In this document: positions 26,067 through 35,500 of the stretch, piece by piece | How positions within the stretch are numbered: the first letter of the stretch is position 1 | How the letters are laid out: the number at the start of each line of letters is the position of its first letter | Source of the DNA: Treponema bryantii | GTDB taxonomy: Bacteria > Spirochaetota > Spirochaetia > Treponematales > Treponemataceae | Reading direction: 5' to 3' | DNA length: 64,000 bases | Assembly: GCF_900113965.1 (NCBI RefSeq) | Contig: NZ_FORI01000012.1 | Coordinates: 1-64,000, forward strand | Translations under genes and position numbers: made by a program | The notes under the pieces: generated by a model | The model's database searches: none | What the model was told of the DNA's origin: nothing | Seen by the model: the letters and a program-made list of their open reading frames with translations, nothing else

Positions 26067-26678
26067 CTAACGAACACGTCCTGTTAATCTCAATAATACA
26101 GATGTAACTCTAGCTTCCATCTCTACTACTCTACGGTTTACGCGGGAAACAAAATAGTTATGAAAAATTACAGATGGGATTGAAACACAAAGACCTGCAA
26201 CAGTTGTTACAAGAGCTTCGGCAATTGCACCGGCAAGCAGTGATGGATCACCCATTGAACCACCATTACCAAGAACGCCGAATGCCTTAATGTTACCAGT
26301 TACTGTTCCAAGAAGTCCAAGCAAAGTTGCAATGTTTGCAATTGTTCCAAGTGGAGTCAAAAGATGCTCAAGAGAAGGAATTACAAAATCCATCTCTGCT
26401 TCTACAGCTTCGCGCAAATCATGTTCTTCATAGCGGCGGCAATCCATAGCTTTTTTTACTACCTGAGCCAATGGTGTGTCTGCCTGAGCACATGCAACAG
26501 CACAAGCCTCAAAGTTTCCGGCAGCAAGAGAGCCATCAAGATCACTCATAAGTTTCTGATCTCTCTTATTGATATTGAAAAAATAAATACATCGTTCAAT
26601 AATGATAAAAGTTGCGATGATTCCACAAATGATAATTGGGAACATCAAAGGTCCGCCTGATTTTAATGTCTGAAACAT
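26067..26678 (-). CDS. ExbB/TolQ-family motor protein
   Basis: A 203-aa, three-helix inner-membrane protein of the MotA/TolQ/ExbB family. The conserved cytoplasmic/membrane segment includes LTPLGTIANIATLLGLLGTVTGNIKAF (the GLLGTVxG motif) and AIAEALVTTVAGLCVSIPSVIFHNYF (helix 3). Together with ExbD it uses proton (or Na+) flow to drive the TonB-like protein. It lies 10 nt after the barrel-protein gene in the six-gene operon. Confidence 0.93.
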   Translation of the reverse strand: MFQTLKSGGPLMFPIIICGIIATFIIIERCIYFFNINKRDQKLMSDLDGSLAAGNFEACAVACAQADTPLAQVVKKAMDCRRYEEHDLREAVEAEMDFVIPSLEHLLTPLGTIANIATLLGLLGTVTGNIKAFGVLGNGGSMGDPSLLAGAIAEALVTTVAGLCVSIPSVIFHNYFVSRVNRRVVEMEARVTSVLLRLTGRVR

Positions 26679-26687
26679 AGTTTCCCC

Positions 26688-28304
26688 CTAGAAAAAGAAT
26701 TTTAATAGTACAGCAGCAGAACCGCCTCTTGCTTCATATTTACCGGCATAAGCGCGGGTTTCACCCTGATACAATTTAATCAAATCATTAACACTCAAAA
26801 TTGCTCTTACAGAAGGTGTAATTCTTACAAAGCCTTCTGTATTAACAACTGGAGCTTCCATATCTTCATTGATAGGAAGAAGACAATTAATATCAACTCC
26901 CCACTTTGAATCTTCATTCTGAATATTTACATCAAGTTTTACTGTCTGAATATTTTCGCCAAAATAAACATCAAGCCAGTTTGAATGCCAGCTTCCGCTT
27001 ATAGTAAAGATTCCCTGATGATATGCAAGGCTTAAGTCTGTAGCGAGAACCTGGAAATCTTTAATCTCATAGCCGTAGATTGCAAAAAGCTCATTATAAA
27101 CCGGACACCATCTTCCGTTATCATAAGCTGTCTGGCGGTATTCAACACCCATACTTCCTGTAAAAGAAGTTTTGATTGGAATACTCAAGTTGAATTTTCC
27201 ATACCATTCTGAAACTTCTGTAGGATTCCAGTTCAGGTTAGTAAACTTATTTTTCTCTTCAAGCCCATAAGCTTTTGGCTTGTAAGAATCAATACCACCT
27301 TCTGCAGAAATTGAAACACGGCGGTTAGCAAAATAAACAGGGAATGAAGAATCAACTCCAACAGTAAAAGGAACAATTACAGATTTCTCCATAAAGTTGT
27401 TTCCAATTACAGCAGCTGCATTTCCGTAAAGTTTTACGTAATCATTTTTCCATGAAAGATCAATTGTGAACTGAACTCTGTTACTTTTTGGGAAAACAAT
27501 ATTATCAGAAAATTCAGTATCATAGTCGTAGTCAGTTGTAAAGCCGGTATCAAAGCCATAACCAGCCCAGCGGAACTGAACAGAAGGCTGCATAGAAGAA
27601 AACCACACAGTATCAATCTGAGGGCAGGCAATTTCTGAATAGCGGTTATAGAAATCTACAACAGCTGCAGCTCCCATGCTAAAGCCGTTATCAAAAGTAT
27701 AAATAATATTTCCCTTAGCATCGTAAAAATCGCGGTTCAAAAGACCAATCATTGAATCATTATAAATCAGATTTCCCTGAAGTCCGTCTGAGGCAGATTT
27801 GTAAAAACCAGAAGCACCCCATTCAAGATGATTTTTCTTATACTGCTTTTCTACGCTCAGCTTTGTCGTTCTATCGCTGTAACCGTCTGTTACAGAATGC
27901 TTTGCATAACCAAGAGCAGATTCATGTTCAAAGCTGAACTTAAAAGGACTAGCTCCAATTGCTCGTGCAACAGAAATGTTTCCTGTAAAAAATGCAGGAT
28001 ATCCGCCTCCAATAAGACCTTCGGCATAAACTGATTTTTCTACAGGCTTTGTAACACCCGATGCAATGTCTGTACTTTCCGAAGTTTCAACTTCCGGAAG
28101 CACAGGCTCTACTCCACCGCTACCGCTCGGTAGTTTAAGAACATCACTAAAATCAGGAAGAGTATCTTCTCCAGCCTTTTCTGTTTCTCCAGAAATTACA
28201 GTTGTTACTTCCGGAAGCTCAATATTCTGAGCCCACAGTCCTGTTCCAGAAACTGCAAGAACTGAAAGCAAGAATAATACAGATTTTTTATTAATAGGTT
28301 TCAT
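26688..28304 (-). CDS. Outer-membrane beta-barrel protein of the Exb/Ton operon
   Basis: About 538 aa. A signal peptide (MKPINKKSVLFLLSVLAVSGTGLWA) precedes an acidic, Pro/Ser-rich N-terminal region (about 25-90), then a long series of amphipathic strands rich in Tyr/Trp/Phe/Gly ending in VLLKFFF with the C-terminal Phe of outer-membrane proteins. It lacks a recognisable plug domain, so it is not a classic TonB-dependent receptor. Location directly before exbB makes it the likely outer-membrane partner of the motor. The start at 28304 gives the signal peptide; it follows the TPR gene by about 20 nt. Confidence 0.7.
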   Translation of the reverse strand: MKPINKKSVLFLLSVLAVSGTGLWAQNIELPEVTTVISGETEKAGEDTLPDFSDVLKLPSGSGGVEPVLPEVETSESTDIASGVTKPVEKSVYAEGLIGGGYPAFFTGNISVARAIGASPFKFSFEHESALGYAKHSVTDGYSDRTTKLSVEKQYKKNHLEWGASGFYKSASDGLQGNLIYNDSMIGLLNRDFYDAKGNIIYTFDNGFSMGAAAVVDFYNRYSEIACPQIDTVWFSSMQPSVQFRWAGYGFDTGFTTDYDYDTEFSDNIVFPKSNRVQFTIDLSWKNDYVKLYGNAAAVIGNNFMEKSVIVPFTVGVDSSFPVYFANRRVSISAEGGIDSYKPKAYGLEEKNKFTNLNWNPTEVSEWYGKFNLSIPIKTSFTGSMGVEYRQTAYDNGRWCPVYNELFAIYGYEIKDFQVLATDLSLAYHQGIFTISGSWHSNWLDVYFGENIQTVKLDVNIQNEDSKWGVDINCLLPINEDMEAPVVNTEGFVRITPSVRAILSVNDLIKLYQGETRAYAGKYEARGGSAAVLLKFFF

Positions 28305-28324
28305 AAAAACTCCAATAATCAATT

Positions 28325-31153
28325 CTAATTTCTGGCATCGCCAGTTACACGGTCTACACGTTCAGCCTGAATACTCTGAGGATAAAGCTCCTTGAGCAAA
28401 GCTGCAGTTTCGCGTGCATCACCAGTAAGACCTTCTGCAGCAAATGCTTCTGCTGCACCGTAAAGTGACGAAGCAGCACCTGTGCTGTCCTTTACACTTC
28501 TATAATACTCAGCTGCCTTAAGATACATCTGCGCAGCCTTTTTATTATCTCCGTTTTTGCGGCTGTACTCCGCAATAAACTCCGCGTTAAAAGCAGCCGC
28601 CCCTCTCTCTTCACTCGTAGTCTGGCGGGCAAACAATTTTGCCGCCAGCTCATAAGCCTCTTTCTGAGTAGACAAACTTTCCGCATACAAGCGCACCAGC
28701 TCGGTGCCCGCATTACGTCCCGCTACAGTTGAAGCCTCACCGAGCCTTGAATACTCGCTTTCTTTCTCTGCAACGCGGCGGTCTGTTCCGCTCACAATTT
28801 TCTCGAGTTCCTTAGCACGCTTACCAATTTCATCATCAGCCGCCTGCTGAGCAAAATCGCGAAGCATAACTCTCGCAATTCCCAGAGCCTGTGAATATTC
28901 TTCCTGGCGGTAATAAGCTTCCAGCAGATTTTTATTCGCGCCGTAAGCATAAACGCTTGCCGGCCACTTCTGAAGCAAAGTCTTATTAAGCATTACGCAG
29001 CGGTCGTTTTCTCCAAGGCGGAGCGCGCAGTCTCCACAATAGAACATGGCAGCGTCACTAAAACGGCCCGAAGTATATTTGTAGATGTAAGTATTAAAGT
29101 AAGAGAACGCCTTAGAATAATCAGCATGAGAATAATAAAGCTCACCGGAACGGTACATAGCTTCTTCAGCGTATGATGAACGAGGAAGACCTTCATAAAT
29201 ACGGCGGTATAATTCATCAGCCTTAAAAACATTACCGCGGCGCTCATAAATCTTAGCAGTCATAAAAATAGTCTGAGCTGCAAAATCATCACGACCGGTG
29301 GTATAAGGTGCAAGCAGTTCAATAGCCGCATCATAGTTTTCGTAATCAGTAAGAATTTCTGCACTTAAAATAACTGCTTTTTGTTTCTGTTCACCTTCGT
29401 GTGAATAACGAACAAGGTTTGCAGCCTGAGCAGAGGCGTTCTTAAAGTCACCACTCTGAAGTGCAGACTTTACCGCATACTCATAACCGCGAAGAACATA
29501 ATCTCCGTTGCCCTGCACTTCCATACAATAGCGGACAAATGAAGAGTAAGCGTTTTTGAATTCTGCAAGGTTGTATTCGGCATAGCCCTTGTAGTACAGA
29601 GAAAGGTGATAAAAATCTTTACGGCTTGAGTTCAAACGGATATACGAAGCAAAGCTTTCTGCAGCCTGCTTCCATGCTTTCTGATTTATAAAGCAAAGTC
29701 CGCGAACATAATCCTTAGCAGGCTCGCCAGCTCCAGACGCAGCCGCAATTTTTTCTGCATCAGCGTAGCGGCCGCAATGGAACAGAGCAAGCGCATAATC
29801 AAGATTAGCTTTTCCAAGCTTTGCGTACTCAAGGCAAGCCGGCTCATAGCGGCCCATCTTACACAAAGCCGAAGCATAAAGCTCGCCACAAGAAGAATCT
29901 ACCTTATCAAACTGTTCCTTCTTATAATAGTAAGAAGAAACTGCAAATACAGCATTTTTATCCGGAGCTTTAATCTTTGAATAAACTACAGGAACTTCAT
30001 CCCATTTTTCATTTTGAATTTTACACTGAAGCAAAGTTGAATAATAAGAATCTGCAAAACTTTCTGCTTCAGTTTTTTTAGCAAGACTCTCTAAACCAGA
30101 AAGTTCTTTTTCCGCCTCAACAGGCTTTCCTTTTTCAAGAAGAACCTTTGCCTGGTAAAGCTGTTTTACAAAACGAATATCTGTATTTTCAAAATCTTCC
30201 GAAATCTCTACATTCGAAAGATAAGTTTCTGACTTTTCATAATTCTTTACATTAAACTCATCAATTGCAAGACGCAGCCAGAACTCATTCAGCAATTCCG
30301 GAGTATCACTAAAGGCTTCCTGAGTTTTTGTAAGCACTTCGCCAGAATCTGCAATTCCATTTTCCGACGAAATAACATAAGCCTTTTTCAAAGCCGCAAC
30401 TGCAAGAGACTTTTCTCCGCTTTCGAGCACGCGGGTATAAGCTTCATACGCTTCCTGATTTTTCTTCAAAGCAGCGCAGGCATCTCCGTAATAAAAACAC
30501 AGAGTCATATAGACCGGGCGTTCAAAATCATTTTCAGAAAGCTTGTTAAAAAGTATTACTGTTTTAGAAGCAGCACCTGTTTTGTTATAACAGATAAAAA
30601 GCTTCTGCAAAGACTCCCCGTAATCTGAAGTTTCATAAGACTTTCCGTTTGAAGCTACATATTCAAAAAGAGGAATTGCTTCCTTCCATTTTTCAAGTTC
30701 ATAAAAAGCACGGCCAGAATACAAAACGCTCGAAGCATAAAATTCATCATCATTATTTGTCTGAGAAAGACTGCAGGCAAGATGGAATTTTTCCAGAGCT
30801 GCTGAATATTTTTTCTGAGCATAAAAAGTACGGCCAAGTAAATAATTACAGCGGATAATTTCTGGGGAGCCGGAATGCATATGAGAAACTGCCGACTCAA
30901 GAGCCTGAGCCGCCTCATCATAACTTTCCATATAAATAAGAGCTTCGCCCTTATAAGCCAGGGCCGAATGAATAAAAGAAGACTCCGGGAAGTTTTTCTG
31001 TAAAAGTTCTGCAGAAGAAACAACCCCAGGATAAAATCCGTTTTTAAATGATTGTTTTACATCATTATAAAGCTGAACATCGGAATCTGCCTGCTGTGCA
31101 AAACAGATTACCGGCAGCAAAAGTAAACTTATTATTAAAAATATCTTTTTCAT
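28325..31153 (-). CDS. Large exported TPR-repeat protein
   Basis: A 942-aa protein with a signal peptide (MKKIFLIISLLLLPVICFA) and TPR-like helical repeats along nearly its whole length, e.g. AYKGEALIYMESYDEAAQAL, YLLGRTFYAQKKYSAALEKF, AMYRSGELYYSHADYSKAFSYF. Such proteins scaffold envelope complexes; YbgF/CpoB-type TPR proteins accompany Tol systems, which is a fitting but unproven analogy. It is second in the Exb/Ton operon, 3 nt after the exported protein gene. Confidence 0.85.
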   Translation of the reverse strand: MKKIFLIISLLLLPVICFAQQADSDVQLYNDVKQSFKNGFYPGVVSSAELLQKNFPESSFIHSALAYKGEALIYMESYDEAAQALESAVSHMHSGSPEIIRCNYLLGRTFYAQKKYSAALEKFHLACSLSQTNNDDEFYASSVLYSGRAFYELEKWKEAIPLFEYVASNGKSYETSDYGESLQKLFICYNKTGAASKTVILFNKLSENDFERPVYMTLCFYYGDACAALKKNQEAYEAYTRVLESGEKSLAVAALKKAYVISSENGIADSGEVLTKTQEAFSDTPELLNEFWLRLAIDEFNVKNYEKSETYLSNVEISEDFENTDIRFVKQLYQAKVLLEKGKPVEAEKELSGLESLAKKTEAESFADSYYSTLLQCKIQNEKWDEVPVVYSKIKAPDKNAVFAVSSYYYKKEQFDKVDSSCGELYASALCKMGRYEPACLEYAKLGKANLDYALALFHCGRYADAEKIAAASGAGEPAKDYVRGLCFINQKAWKQAAESFASYIRLNSSRKDFYHLSLYYKGYAEYNLAEFKNAYSSFVRYCMEVQGNGDYVLRGYEYAVKSALQSGDFKNASAQAANLVRYSHEGEQKQKAVILSAEILTDYENYDAAIELLAPYTTGRDDFAAQTIFMTAKIYERRGNVFKADELYRRIYEGLPRSSYAEEAMYRSGELYYSHADYSKAFSYFNTYIYKYTSGRFSDAAMFYCGDCALRLGENDRCVMLNKTLLQKWPASVYAYGANKNLLEAYYRQEEYSQALGIARVMLRDFAQQAADDEIGKRAKELEKIVSGTDRRVAEKESEYSRLGEASTVAGRNAGTELVRLYAESLSTQKEAYELAAKLFARQTTSEERGAAAFNAEFIAEYSRKNGDNKKAAQMYLKAAEYYRSVKDSTGAASSLYGAAEAFAAEGLTGDARETAALLKELYPQSIQAERVDRVTGDARN

Positions 31154-31156
31154 ACA

Positions 31157-32521
31157 TCACTGCGGAAAGAACTGCTCCGAGGATTTTACTCGCGTCAGAT
31201 AAACAAAATCATCAGCATAGTAATAACAGAAATTTTCGAGAGTCATTTCCCTTCCGTTCATAAATACGGTACAGGCAAAGCCACCGTCATCCTGGAAATA
31301 AGGAAAGAATGCTGCACATTCATTAAAGGCCATAATTTCCGGAGTAATGGTTCTATCCGTACCTCTTATTGCTCCAAAATACAAAGTTCCCGGTTCAGTT
31401 GCAGCAAGCACATAAAGCAAAGAATTCAAAACCTTAACAGTGTGGCCAGAATTCTCCACAAAAGTCACTGTATTTGCAACGCCCTTATCTGTAATAGAAG
31501 AGGCAAAAGGATTTATTGTAACATCCACACCCGACTGATTAAACAGATAAGTTTTTCCGGAGTAAACAGAAACCACTGCCGAAGCAAGATTTCTTACCCA
31601 GTTCAACGAGAAGAAAAGGTCATACTTTTGAGAAAGAACGCCCTGTCTTCCATTGTCCTTTACGGAAACGGTTTCTTTTATCAGCGGATCTCTCATAAGA
31701 ACTCCGCCAGACATTGGCTCAACGAGACCATCCGCTATCCATTTAACAAATCCAGCGGAAGAAAGCAACAGTTTTTCTTCAGATTTATCTGATTTTTTTT
31801 CAATTTCGAACTTTTTTCCTGTAGAAATGTGCACAAGCTCACGATTTTCGTCATACATGGCATCTTCTACATAAGAAATTGAAGGAAGTTTTTCATGAAT
31901 TACTGCGCACATCTGCTTCATGCTGTGATAAACCTGAGGATCTACCAGCACATAATTCCATGGCAGTTTTGTTTCTGTGATTGTCATTACATCTTCAAAA
32001 GATGCTGAATAGAATTTTTCAAAAGCCATTCCTGTAGGAACTCCGCGGGCTGCGTAATTTCCAAAAATTACAAGGTCTGCAAGAGCAATTTTTCCCTGAG
32101 GAGTAAACTGAATATATACTTCGCTATTTTTTACAAAATAATAGCGGATGCGAAGAGGCTTTCCTGTTCTCTTGTCGCGGATAAGCACCCAGCTTCCGGC
32201 AACGTCTCCAGGATAAAGTTCCTGTTCCTCTGTCCACATTCCCTTATCTGAAAATACATTTACTTTGATAAGGGCACGGGGAGATACAAAAACATTAAAG
32301 GTTGATTCGCTTTCTTCCAGACGAATCTGAAATTTTTCACCATTGTTGTTCGCGCGAATCTCCGGTGGATTTGCACGAACTTCGCTGAGGGGAGCGGTAA
32401 ACCACTTCTCTTCGAGTCCTTTGCGGATTTCTGAAGAGTCTGGTATTCCGAGCCTGTTATAGGCTGCAAAAACCTGAAGTGAAATACATACTGCCAGAAT
32501 AAGGCAACATAGTTTTTTCAA
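31157..32521 (-). CDS. Exported protein of unknown function, first gene of Exb/Ton operon
   Basis: A 454-aa protein with a signal peptide (about 1-19, KKLCCLILAVCISLQVFA) and no family I recognise. It is beta-rich with an even spread of charged residues and no further membrane segments, which suggests a periplasmic or surface-attached protein. The start is a TTG at 32521, chosen because a strong SD (gggaggaaaaa) directly precedes it. Its gene lies 3 nt before the TPR gene, and the six genes down to the TonB-like gene have gaps of 3-20 nt or overlaps, so they form one operon. Confidence 0.7.
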   Translation of the reverse strand: MKKLCCLILAVCISLQVFAAYNRLGIPDSSEIRKGLEEKWFTAPLSEVRANPPEIRANNNGEKFQIRLEESESTFNVFVSPRALIKVNVFSDKGMWTEEQELYPGDVAGSWVLIRDKRTGKPLRIRYYFVKNSEVYIQFTPQGKIALADLVIFGNYAARGVPTGMAFEKFYSASFEDVMTITETKLPWNYVLVDPQVYHSMKQMCAVIHEKLPSISYVEDAMYDENRELVHISTGKKFEIEKKSDKSEEKLLLSSAGFVKWIADGLVEPMSGGVLMRDPLIKETVSVKDNGRQGVLSQKYDLFFSLNWVRNLASAVVSVYSGKTYLFNQSGVDVTINPFASSITDKGVANTVTFVENSGHTVKVLNSLLYVLAATEPGTLYFGAIRGTDRTITPEIMAFNECAAFFPYFQDDGGFACTVFMNGREMTLENFCYYYADDFVYLTRVKSSEQFFPQ

Positions 32522-32546
32522 TTTTTCCTCCCCCTAACCTGCACGG

Positions 32547-35500
32547 TTAAGCCTTCATTGCTTCTCCGGCAGGGTCAGTATCTGTAGCGCCCGCAGCAAG
32601 TCGAATCTCTGCCTGAACAAGAGAGCCGTCTGCCATACGGATCATATTATTATCAACCTCATCCGGATGATTTCCAACCGGCGCATTAGAAAGCAGAAGC
32701 TTAAGTCTGTTCAACTGGTTAACTTCAGAGCTGCCCGGGTCATAGTCAATTGCACTGATATTTGCTTCTGGGAAGCGGCGGCGAAGTTCCTTAATCATTC
32801 CCTTACCAGTTACGTGGTTAGGAAGACAAGCGAACGGCTGAACGCAGGCAATACTTGGAGCGCCTTCGTGAATCAGCTCTACCATTTCTGCAGTAAGGAA
32901 CCAGCCCTCACCGGTAATATTTCCAATCTGAACAATATCATCAACACCCTTCATCAAATCATAAATTGAAGATGGTGCTTCAAAGCGTCGGCTCTTGCGC
33001 AGGTATTTTTTCATTTTGTTGCGGTAAAGCTCAAGTCCCCAAACAAGAAGGCGTGCATTGCGTTCTGTCTTCTTAGGGAAGGCAAGCTGTTCGTGACGGA
33101 AAATACCTGTACTGAATGAATAGAAGAAGAAGTCTGCAAGGTCTGGCATTACACACTCTGCGCCTTCTCTTTCAATTGTTTCAACAATCTGATTGTTTGC
33201 AGTTGGATGGAACTTTACAAGAATCTCTCCAACTACACCAACGCGTGGCTTTTTAATTGGCTTAAGAGGAAGATTATCAAAGTCGCGGATAATATCCTTC
33301 AAAAGCTTGTGATATTTATGAGAAGAAACTCTGTTTGTAAACAATGCTTCTGCACGTGCATTCCACTTTTCGTACATCTGATTAGCACTGCCAGGAACAG
33401 CCTCGTAAGGACGTGTACGGTAAAGAACGCGCATAAGAACGTCTCCAACCATAATCGCCTTAACAAGATTATCCAGCAGAGGGAATGTAATCTTAAAGCC
33501 CGGGTTCTTTTCAAAGCCCTGAGCACTCAGCGAGAGTACCGGAATCTGGCTCCAGCCCGCGTCATTAAGCGCACGGCGAATAAAGCCAATGTAGTTTGTC
33601 GCGCGGCAGCCACCACCGGTCTGGGTGATAATAAGAGCCGTTCTGTCCAGATCATATTTTCCGCTTTCCAGGGCAGAAATCATCTGACCTGCAACAAGCA
33701 GAGAAGGATAACATGCATCGTTATTTACATATTTAAGTCCAGCTTCTACAGCCTTAGGATCAACAGCATCAAGAACAACAAAATTGTAGCCGCAGGCACC
33801 AAAAGCCTTCTGCAAAATGCGGAAGTGGATTGGAGACATCTGAGGGCCAATAATTGTGTACTTCTTGCGCATCTCCTCAGTAAATACAACACGGTTATAT
33901 GCAGAAGATTTAATTACCGGCTTAGTTTTATTGCGGCGGCGTTCTTTTACGGCAGCAATAAGCGAGCGGATACGGATACGAACTGCACCAAGGTTACTTC
34001 CTTCATCAATTTTGATAAGAGTGTACATGCGGCTCTTAGCGCGAAGGATTTCATCTACCTGGTCAGCAGTTACGGCATCAAGACCACAACCAAAGCTTGT
34101 TAACTGAACAAGCTCGAGTGATGGCATTTCCGAAACGAACTGAGCAGCACGGTAAAGTCTGTTATGATAAACCCACTGGTCAATAATGCGCAGAGGGCGT
34201 TCAATTTTTCCAAGGTGTGCAACAGAGTCTTCTGTAAGAACAGCAAGGCCAAGTCCGTTAATCATTTCTGGAATACCATGGTTGATTTCCGGATCAAGGT
34301 GATAAGGACGACCGGCAAGTACAATACCGCTTCCGCCCTTTGTAATGATTTCTTCAAGTGCCTCTTCACCCTTCTGACGAACTTCCTCGCGGAATCTTTC
34401 CTGCTCTTCCCATGCCTTATCAACAGCTGCATAAATTGCATCGCGTGAAAGTTTTGGGAACTTAGGAAGAAGTTCTTCACAAAGACGTTCTGCAAGACGA
34501 GGCTTATCATAAATTGGAAGGAACGGATCCATATATGTAATAGAAGGATCCTGTCGAAGTTCATCAACATTATTGCGCAAAACTTCCGGATAACTTGTTA
34601 CGATAGGACAGTTATAGTGGTTACCAGCACCGGCATCTTCCTGATGCTCGTAAGGAGCACAAGGATAGAAAATAAACTTAATGCCACGCTGTAAAAGAGA
34701 AACAACATGACCATGGCTGATTTTTCCAGGGTAACAAACTGATTCAGAAGGAATTGTCTCAAGACCTTTTTCGTAAACTGTACGGCTTGAACGCTGGCTC
34801 AAAATTACACGGAAACCAAGCTCGTTGAAGAAGGTAAACCACAGAGGATAGTTCTCATACATATTAAGAACACGTGGAATACCAACATCACCCATTGGAG
34901 CATCTTCAGGCTTGCGTGGAGCATAGTTGAAGAGTCTCTTATATTTCCATTCAAAAAGATTTGGAAGTGGACCTGCATCGTCATCATCAAGTCCTGTATT
35001 CTTTTTGTTACTTGCGTCAATTACTGTACCTTCAATTTCAGCACCCTTTTCACAGCGGTTACCGGTAATGAAGGTTCGTTTTTCGTCTCCTGTAGAGAAG
35101 GTATTAATAGTAAGAAGACAGTTGTTCTGACACTTACCACAACGGCGAAGTTCAAGGTCTACATGGAAGTTATTAAGCTGTTCAAGAGTTGCAATGCCAG
35201 AGCGAACATCATGAACAGTTCCTTCCGGCTCACCAGGTTTTGGAGCCATAAGATCCTGCCACTGGTCGTAAGCAATAAGGGCAGAACCGTAAGCGCCCAT
35301 AAGACCTGCAACGTCCGGGCGGTAAACCTGAACGCCTGCAATTTTTTCAAAGGCACGGAGAATGGCATCGTTAAAGAAAGTACCACCCTGTACGACTACC
35401 TTTTCACCAATATCAGAAGCCTTGCGGAGTTTAATTACCTTGAACAAAGCATTTTTGATTACAGAATAAGAAAGACCTGCAGCGATATCTGCTACCGAAG

